Below, piece by piece: positions 58,150-64,000 of a stretch of 64,000 bases of DNA (position 1 is its first letter; each line of letters begins with the position of its first letter). Below the pieces are notes generated by a model. It was not told the origin of the DNA and made no database searches. It worked only from the letters and a program-made list of their open reading frames with translations. Both the position numbers and the translations under genes were made by a program. This DNA comes from Methylacidiphilum caldifontis (lineage in GTDB: Bacteria; Verrucomicrobiota; Verrucomicrobiia; Methylacidiphilales; Methylacidiphilaceae): assembly GCF_017310505.1 (NCBI RefSeq), contig NZ_CP065957.1:1116001-1180000 (forward strand). Reading direction: 5' to 3'.

Positions 58150-60927
58150 ATGTTCTTGAGGAAAGAAAAATGTCTTTTTTTTTCTCTTTATCACCTCATT
58201 TTCTTATTTTTCTTTCCTATTAGCCTTCTTGCTCAAGTTTCAGCTAACTCCTCCATTTCAGCCCCACAACAACAGCCTCAAACAGAACAACCCCAAAACC
58301 CAGTACTTCCTTCAACCCAAAGTCCAGAAGAACCTCAAGTCAACCAAGAACTTCCCCAAGCTCCTTCTCAAGAAGAAACCCCACCTGGGGAAGCCCAACC
58401 TCAAGCCCCTTCAATACCTCCTTCTGAAACAGCTCCTGCCCCTCCTTCAGGACCTGCAACACAGCTCCCTCCCAATATTCCTCTTCTTTTGCCCATTAAC
58501 GTAACAGCTCAAGAAGAGTTGCCCGAAGAAGAGAATGTTGTTTCCACCAACGAGGAAACGGGTGTGCTTGGACCAGCCATGAAAATCATTGATACACCAA
58601 GAACGATACAGGTGGTTACAAGACAGCAATTGAATACGATCAATGCTCAGACTGTGAATGACTTGGCTGCTTTTACTCCCGGAGTTAACCCCACCCAAAT
58701 GACTGGTAGTCCTGTGGCTGAACCGATCATTCGAGGATTACCCGGAACTGTGTACCGCAATGGGATGCTCGTTGGATTTAGCCAATCTGCTCAATGGGGT
58801 CCTCTCATGAACATGATGGCTTATGACAACCTGGATGTGGTCACTGGACCTGTAAGCATTGTTTTTGGTCCCCAGGAATTGGCTGGGGGATTTGCAAATG
58901 AAGTCACCAAGCAACCCTTTTTTGACAAGTTCCGGGGTAGTGCCAGTTATACCACCGGCATGTATTCAACCAACATGTGGAATATTGACCTGGGAGGCCC
59001 AGTCATAAAAGATAAGTTGGCCTACCGGTTCGATTATTTTGGCCAGGACGGCTATGCTCCTTATAATTACTACGATGGAGCTTATCTTCAAAGACAATGT
59101 TTCTATCTCGATGTTGGAGCAAAACCTTATGAAAATTTAACAATCGATTTTAACACTGAACTGGATATCAATCATTTGAATACGGTTGCCGGGCTTAATA
59201 GACCAACCTCCTCATTGATTAACGATGGCTTATACCAGACAGGCAGCTGGGTTGGTTGGTTTGGCCCTCCTGGGGTGTTTCATCCGGGCGTAGGCACTGC
59301 TCCTCCAGGTGCTGGATATGCAGTGGACTGGGGGCCTCTGGTTCCAATAAGTAGAAGGACTAATTTATTTGCCAATCCAGAAAATTCAACCAACCAAGCC
59401 TATTATGTAGCACAAGCCGTCGAAAATTTGAAAATCACCGATAATCTTTCAGTTGTTAATAATTCCCTCTTTGAGTATTTCAGTACTACGATTAACCAGG
59501 CTATACCTTCTACATTTTGGGCCATTCTACCTTCAGGCTATGATTTTGATGACAGGCTAGAGCTTCGCTCTTTTTTTGATACCTTGCCCTCTTCTCAGAA
59601 AAAAGATAGTTCAATAAATATTGATCAATCTACACATACAGAACAGTCGGCTAAAGACCATCCTCTTCTCATGCACCATATCATAGATGCAGGTCTGGAG
59701 TTCAGGTATTTCAGTGATACCGAATATTCGGGAGTCTGGCATAGTCCCATAAATATCTGGAACTTGACACAACCCCTTGGGTATAACGATTTTTCTCCCT
59801 TGGTTTCTTTCGCACAGGCCACATCCCCCATTTTTGCAAACCCCTATCTGACAGATATTCCTGTGCCGGGACATCCCGGGAAATTTTTCAATGTCTTTAA
59901 TTATCTGTCCACATCCAATACGTTTTATGAACTTTCGCCATTTTATCAACACCAGATCAATTTTACGGATCAATGGAGTTTAATGCTAGCGGGAAGAATG
60001 AATGCTTATTTTGTAGAGGCTTCTCCACCAGCTGGTACTCCTGCTATTCTTTCCGAAGTAGCTCCATCCTTCGGACTGCCCCCATACACCTCGACTTCCA
60101 TGAACATTGTCCAGCCTGAAGTCACTATCAGTCCAAGCTATAAGCCTTTTCCTTGGATGACCAGTTATTTCACTTTTTTCTATGGACAAACCACTTTGCT
60201 TTCTCAATTTGGCAGTTTTGCTCCTGAATTTCCTTCGGCCTACTATCATCAGAATAATTTTCTCTATGAAGTAGGTACCAAGTTCAGCCTTCTTCACGAC
60301 AAACTTTTTCTAGGGGTTTCTGGCTATTATCAAACAGGCTTTATTCCTGCCCAAGTCATTCCCGGTGGTCCCATAGCAACTTCTCAAGTTGCCATCAAAG
60401 GAGCCCAGCTTGTAGGCAACTACCAGCCAAACAAAAATTTCTGGCTTAATTTCGGCTATGCGTTTATCGAAGGAGAAGAGTTATGGCAGGGCCTTCCCAT
60501 AGGTCCTCTTGCCTCTCAGCCTTATTCATCAACGGTGGCCAAGCTATATGGTTTACCCGTAGATCCTCTTGTTAACGAAGCGCCACTAAATTATCCATTT
60601 ATTGGATTCCCTCATAACTATGGGAATCTTATGGCTACATACAAATTTGATAATGGTTTAGGCATCTCTCTTTGGGCTCTAGCAGAAAGCGGTAATTTTA
60701 TCTTTTATACTTATTCGACCCGGATTCCAGCATGGTACACCCTGAATGCCAGAATTTTCTATACGGCAAAAAGATGGGAAGCAAGCCTTTATCTTTATAA
60801 CTTTACCGATGAACACTACTGGCTTCCTGGCGCTCCTGGTTTTAGTGCAGCTCGATTCATGAACTATGATTATATCGTTCCACAGCTCCCATTCTGGGTA
60901 CAAGGCACATTATCTATTTTTTTCTAG
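58150..60927 (+). CDS. TonB-dependent outer-membrane receptor, copy 1
   Basis: A 925-residue 22-strand-type receptor. It has a signal peptide (LFFFPISLLAQVSA) and then a very proline/glutamine-rich segment of about 90 residues. The plug (about residues 125-265) includes DTPRTIQVVTRQQLNTINAQ, IIRGLPGTVYRNGMLVG and GPVSIVFGPQELAGGFANEV, which resembles siderophore-receptor plugs. A beta-barrel follows, ending in the aromatic strand VQGTLSIFF. It is closely similar to the receptor downstream, suggesting duplication. The substrate is unknown; a metal chelate is the family default. Confidence 0.93.
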   Translation: MFLRKEKCLFFSLYHLIFLFFFPISLLAQVSANSSISAPQQQPQTEQPQNPVLPSTQSPEEPQVNQELPQAPSQEETPPGEAQPQAPSIPPSETAPAPPSGPATQLPPNIPLLLPINVTAQEELPEEENVVSTNEETGVLGPAMKIIDTPRTIQVVTRQQLNTINAQTVNDLAAFTPGVNPTQMTGSPVAEPIIRGLPGTVYRNGMLVGFSQSAQWGPLMNMMAYDNLDVVTGPVSIVFGPQELAGGFANEVTKQPFFDKFRGSASYTTGMYSTNMWNIDLGGPVIKDKLAYRFDYFGQDGYAPYNYYDGAYLQRQCFYLDVGAKPYENLTIDFNTELDINHLNTVAGLNRPTSSLINDGLYQTGSWVGWFGPPGVFHPGVGTAPPGAGYAVDWGPLVPISRRTNLFANPENSTNQAYYVAQAVENLKITDNLSVVNNSLFEYFSTTINQAIPSTFWAILPSGYDFDDRLELRSFFDTLPSSQKKDSSINIDQSTHTEQSAKDHPLLMHHIIDAGLEFRYFSDTEYSGVWHSPINIWNLTQPLGYNDFSPLVSFAQATSPIFANPYLTDIPVPGHPGKFFNVFNYLSTSNTFYELSPFYQHQINFTDQWSLMLAGRMNAYFVEASPPAGTPAILSEVAPSFGLPPYTSTSMNIVQPEVTISPSYKPFPWMTSYFTFFYGQTTLLSQFGSFAPEFPSAYYHQNNFLYEVGTKFSLLHDKLFLGVSGYYQTGFIPAQVIPGGPIATSQVAIKGAQLVGNYQPNKNFWLNFGYAFIEGEELWQGLPIGPLASQPYSSTVAKLYGLPVDPLVNEAPLNYPFIGFPHNYGNLMATYKFDNGLGISLWALAESGNFIFYTYSTRIPAWYTLNARIFYTAKRWEASLYLYNFTDEHYWLPGAPGFSAARFMNYDYIVPQLPFWVQGTLSIFF

Positions 60928-61067
60928 CATAGGGATGGCTATTCGCTGTTCGAACATCCTGATGCTCAGCCTAATTCATTCACAAAATAAAAAACAAATA
61001 TTAACCCCTTTTTATATTATTAGCCCTATCTGTTAGCCGCTTGTTTTATTACTGTAGGGTTGGCCAA

Positions 61068-63755
61068 ATGACTTATCCACTAAATAGGATAACCACTTTA
61101 TTAAGCCTTAGCCTTTTTTTCTTTTTTATTCCTTGTTATGGGCTCTATATAGCCCAAATTCATGCCCAGTCTTTGTCTCCCGAACAACAGGATAAAGAGG
61201 ACAAAAACTCTTCTCTTTCCACTCCCTATCCAGAAACCCAACCATCTTTTGAAAAGCCACCTTCAGAAGAGCCGCCTCTGTTACCCCCAAGTTCGGAACC
61301 CGCTTTAACTACCCCAGCTCAAGCTGGAAGTGAAATTCCTTCTTCTGTTCCAGTGCTTGCACCGGTTACCGTAACCACCCAAGAAGAGTTGCCTGAAGAG
61401 GAGAATGTTGTGCAATCAAACATGGAAGCCAACGTTCTCGGTTCTCCGATGAAGGTGATCGACATTCCCCGTACGGTCCAGGTCCTAACAAGACAAGAAC
61501 TGAACACGATTAATGCCCAAACCGTCAACGATCTTGCCGCTTTTACTCCAGGAGTCAATCCCTCGCAACAAACAGGTAGTCCCATGGGCGAACCTATCAT
61601 CAGGGGGTTACCGGGAACAGTTTTTCGTAACGGCATGCTTGTTGGATTCAGCCAGTCGGGTCAATATGGGCCACTGATGAACATGATGGCTTATGACAAC
61701 ATGGATGTGGTTACGGGGCCCGTAAGCATTGTCTTTGGTCCCCAGGAACTGGCTGGAGGGTTCATCAACGAGGTTACCAAACAGCCCTACTTTGACAAAT
61801 TCCGTGGAAACGCAAGCTATACTCTTGGCATGTACAATACAAACTTTTGGAATCTCGACATTGGTGGACCTCTGGTTAATGACAAAGTCGCTTACCGTTT
61901 TGACTACTTCGGCCAAGATGGTTTTGCTCCCTATAACTACTACGATGGAGCTTATCTCCAAAGACAATGTTTCTATTTAGACATCGGAGCCAAGCCCTAT
62001 GAAAATCTCACGATTGATTTCAATACTGAACTGGATATCAATCATTTTAACACTGTTGCGGGCCTCAACCGGCCCACCTCCGCTTTGATCAACGATGGGT
62101 TGTATCAATCAGGCAACCTCGCTGGTTGGTATGGTCCTCCCGGGGTTTTTCACCCTGGATTGGGTACAGCTCCTCCGGGTGCTGGCTACGCGGTTTCTTG
62201 GGGACCTCTCTTACCTATCAACCCCAGGACCAATATCTTCGAAAATCCTGAAGATGATGACCAGCAAGCCTATTATGTTGCTCAATGTGTAACGACTTTA
62301 AAAATAAACGATGAAACAAGTCTGATTAACAACAGCCTTTTTGAATATTACTCAGCTCTCATAGATCAGGCTATTCCGTCAGATTTTTGGGGATTTCTGC
62401 CCTCAGGTTACGATTTTGATGATCGGCTAGAAGTTCGTAGCAGCTTTGAAACTCCTCTCCACAGCAAAAATGATAAAGACCCTGAACAACCTTTCTCATT
62501 GCACCACTTGATTGATACAGGACTAGAATTTCGTTATTTCTCAGATACTGAATACGCCGGGGTGTGGCACGAGCCTGTTAACATTTGGAATCTGGTCCAA
62601 CCTTTGGGTAATAATCGGTTCTCTCCTCTTGTTAGCTTTGCTCAGGCTACTTCTCCTCTTTTTGCCAATCCTTACCTGACCGACATTCCTATTCCAGGCT
62701 TTCCCGGAGGTTTCTACAACGTGTTCAACTATTTGTCCACCTCCGATACATTCTATGAACTCTCACCCTTTTACCAGCACCAGATCGATTTTATGGATAA
62801 ATGGTCTTTAATGGTTGCGGGCAGAATGAATGGTTACTTCATCCAAGCTTCTCCTCCTCCAGGTACTCCTGCTATCCTTTCGGCTGTAGCACCTACTTTT
62901 GGGTTGCCATCCTACAGCTCCACTTCTATGAATGTCGTTCAGCCCGAAATCACTATCAGCCCTAGCTACAAGCCCTTTGCCTGGATGACAAGCTACTTCA
63001 GCTTTTTCTACGGTCAAACAACCCTTCTTTCCCAATTCGGTAGTTTTGCTCCCGAATTCCCTTCCAGTTATTACCATCAAAACAACTTTCTGTACGAAGT
63101 AGGGACAAAATTTAACCTTTTACACAATAAGCTATTCTTAGGCCTGTCCGGTTACTACCAAAGCGGATTCATCCCTTCCCAGGTTATCCCTGGTGGTCCT
63201 GTAGCGACAACCGAAGTCGCTATCAAGGGAGCCCAGCTCATGGGCAACTACCAACCAAATAAAAATTTCTGGCTTAATTTCGGCTACAGTTTCATCGTCG
63301 GCCAGGAACTCTGGCAAGGATTACCCCAAGGACCTCTTGCTTTACAACCCTATTCTTCAACCGTAGCCAAACAATTTGGGCTTCCCGTAGACCCCCTAGT
63401 CAACGAAGCTCCACTCAACTACCCCTTTATTGGCTTTCCCACTAACTATGGCAACCTCATGGCTACCTACAAGTTCAACAATGGCTTGGGAATTTCCCTA
63501 TGGGCATTAGCTGAAAGTGGTAATTTTATCTTCTATACCTATTCCACAAGAATCCCCTCTTGGTATACCCTTAATGCTCGAATTTTCTATAGCTCAAAAA
63601 GGTGGGAAGCTAGCCTTTATCTCTATAACTTTACCAATGAACATTATTGGTTTGCGGGTGCACCTGGTTTCAGCGCAGCAAGGAATTTTAATTACGATTA
63701 CATCGTACCCCAGCTGCCTTTCTGGGTTCAGGGAACGCTCTCCATTCTATTCTAG
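61068..63755 (+). CDS. TonB-dependent outer-membrane receptor, copy 2 (tandem paralogue)
   Basis: An 895-residue receptor similar to copy 1 along most of its length. The same plug signatures are present (DIPRTVQVLTRQELNTINAQ, IIRGLPGTVFRNGMLVG, GPVSIVFGPQELAGGFINEV), as are the same barrel end (VQGTLSILF) and a shorter proline/glutamate-rich N-terminal segment. The frame could start at TTG 61041; the ATG at 61068 with AGGG upstream gives a good signal peptide (LLSLSLFFFFIPCYGLYIAQ). Divergence is scattered rather than clustered, with notable change near residues 390-480 (barrel loops) where ligand selectivity might differ. Confidence 0.93.
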   Translation: MTYPLNRITTLLSLSLFFFFIPCYGLYIAQIHAQSLSPEQQDKEDKNSSLSTPYPETQPSFEKPPSEEPPLLPPSSEPALTTPAQAGSEIPSSVPVLAPVTVTTQEELPEEENVVQSNMEANVLGSPMKVIDIPRTVQVLTRQELNTINAQTVNDLAAFTPGVNPSQQTGSPMGEPIIRGLPGTVFRNGMLVGFSQSGQYGPLMNMMAYDNMDVVTGPVSIVFGPQELAGGFINEVTKQPYFDKFRGNASYTLGMYNTNFWNLDIGGPLVNDKVAYRFDYFGQDGFAPYNYYDGAYLQRQCFYLDIGAKPYENLTIDFNTELDINHFNTVAGLNRPTSALINDGLYQSGNLAGWYGPPGVFHPGLGTAPPGAGYAVSWGPLLPINPRTNIFENPEDDDQQAYYVAQCVTTLKINDETSLINNSLFEYYSALIDQAIPSDFWGFLPSGYDFDDRLEVRSSFETPLHSKNDKDPEQPFSLHHLIDTGLEFRYFSDTEYAGVWHEPVNIWNLVQPLGNNRFSPLVSFAQATSPLFANPYLTDIPIPGFPGGFYNVFNYLSTSDTFYELSPFYQHQIDFMDKWSLMVAGRMNGYFIQASPPPGTPAILSAVAPTFGLPSYSSTSMNVVQPEITISPSYKPFAWMTSYFSFFYGQTTLLSQFGSFAPEFPSSYYHQNNFLYEVGTKFNLLHNKLFLGLSGYYQSGFIPSQVIPGGPVATTEVAIKGAQLMGNYQPNKNFWLNFGYSFIVGQELWQGLPQGPLALQPYSSTVAKQFGLPVDPLVNEAPLNYPFIGFPTNYGNLMATYKFNNGLGISLWALAESGNFIFYTYSTRIPSWYTLNARIFYSSKRWEASLYLYNFTNEHYWFAGAPGFSAARNFNYDYIVPQLPFWVQGTLSILF

Positions 63756-63780
63756 GCTACTCAAACAAAAGTTTAGGGAC

Positions 63781-64000
63781 TTAGCTTTCCAAAACATAAG
63801 AAAATATAAGGGGAGCAACAATGGTAGCATCCGACTCAATCATGAACTTGTGGGTATCTTTACTTAACTTTCCCCAAGTGATTTTTTCGTTTGGAGTAGC
63901 CCCGCTATAGGAACCATAACTTGTTGTCGCATCGCTAATCTGGCAGAAATATCCCCATAAGGGAACATTTTCTTGTTTCATATCTTGGTGCAGCATAGGC
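63781..64000 (-). CDS. C-terminal end of a minus-strand protein (start outside window)
   Basis: The minus-strand frame is open from the window edge to a stop at 63781 and gives about 72 residues. These contain the polar, aromatic QENVPLWGYFCQISDATTSY, then WGKLSKDTHKFMIESDATIV and the end APLIFSYVLES. The pattern looks like a real protein and not a shadow, and the gene is convergent with the second receptor. No family was recognised from this fragment. Confidence 0.55.
   Translation of the reverse strand, partial: PMLHQDMKQENVPLWGYFCQISDATTSYGSYSGATPNEKITWGKLSKDTHKFMIESDATIVAPLIFSYVLES

Noticed and set aside
60928-61067. Possible cobalamin or other riboswitch between the two receptors
   Set aside because: No B12-box or other known aptamer core was seen; only a short GGATG/CATCC hairpin without U tract.

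Overview
The window looks like a chromosomal segment of a PVC-group bacterium, most likely a Methylacidiphilum-type verrucomicrobial acidophile. This is an inference. It rests on the moderate AT richness, a double-length UvrA of the kind known from Chlamydiae, the Gram-negative envelope genes (NodT-type outer-membrane lipoproteins, TonB receptors, an LptF/G permease), and two fluoride riboswitches, which would suit an organism exposed to HF at low pH. No rRNA, tRNA, CRISPR array, prophage or intact insertion sequence was recognised. Most of the window is ordinary housekeeping DNA in short operons on both strands.

Layout. 1-5100: the end of an O6-methylguanine methyltransferase, then a minus-strand oligopeptide-type ABC transporter (two permeases, two ATPases) that runs into an RlmI/RlmK-like methyltransferase. 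5200-10440: an AsmA-like envelope protein, two tiny membrane-protein candidates, then nrnA-like, truB, ribF and a DUF2165 membrane protein, closed by a terminator. 10600-15611: the most interesting block. A strong -35 element and a fluoride riboswitch precede a NodT/TolC-like outer-membrane lipoprotein. A second fluoride riboswitch precedes an EmrB/QacA-type MFS transporter and an EmrA-like membrane fusion protein. All three layers of a tripartite pump are therefore placed behind fluoride sensors. 15700-18200: a universal stress protein and a DsrE-TusA-SQR sulfur cassette. 18270-21470: a methyltransferase, a membrane protein, a GNAT acetyltransferase, phoU with a perfect palindrome upstream, and a coiled-coil membrane protein with a previously unlisted 56-residue downstream ORF.

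21700-29000: glycine cleavage genes gcvT, gcvH and full-length gcvP, an LPG-synthase-like membrane protein, a CCA-adding-type nucleotidyltransferase and HU. 29000-29880 is an 880-base gap with a terminator-like hairpin after HU, two copies of a 15-base repeat containing a DnaA-box-like 9-mer, a 58-codon ORF, and the groEL terminator. 29880-36720: groEL, groES and dnaK, then mpl, an unrecognised protein and tadA, all minus strand. 36960-43610: ygfZ on the plus strand, then on the minus strand a winged-helix-like protein and a tetrapyrrole operon (yqeY, ccsA/hemX-like, hemA, hemC, a cobA-hemD fusion, a TPR protein).

43740-64000: an LptF/G permease, a proline-rich mini-ORF, an M24 peptidase, a second NodT-type lipoprotein, the 1835-residue UvrA, a pyruvate/indolepyruvate decarboxylase, and an OmpR-type two-component pair. 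Next comes tonB followed by two closely similar TonB-dependent receptors in tandem, which together form a regulated outer-membrane uptake locus with unknown substrate. The C-terminal end of a convergent gene closes the window.
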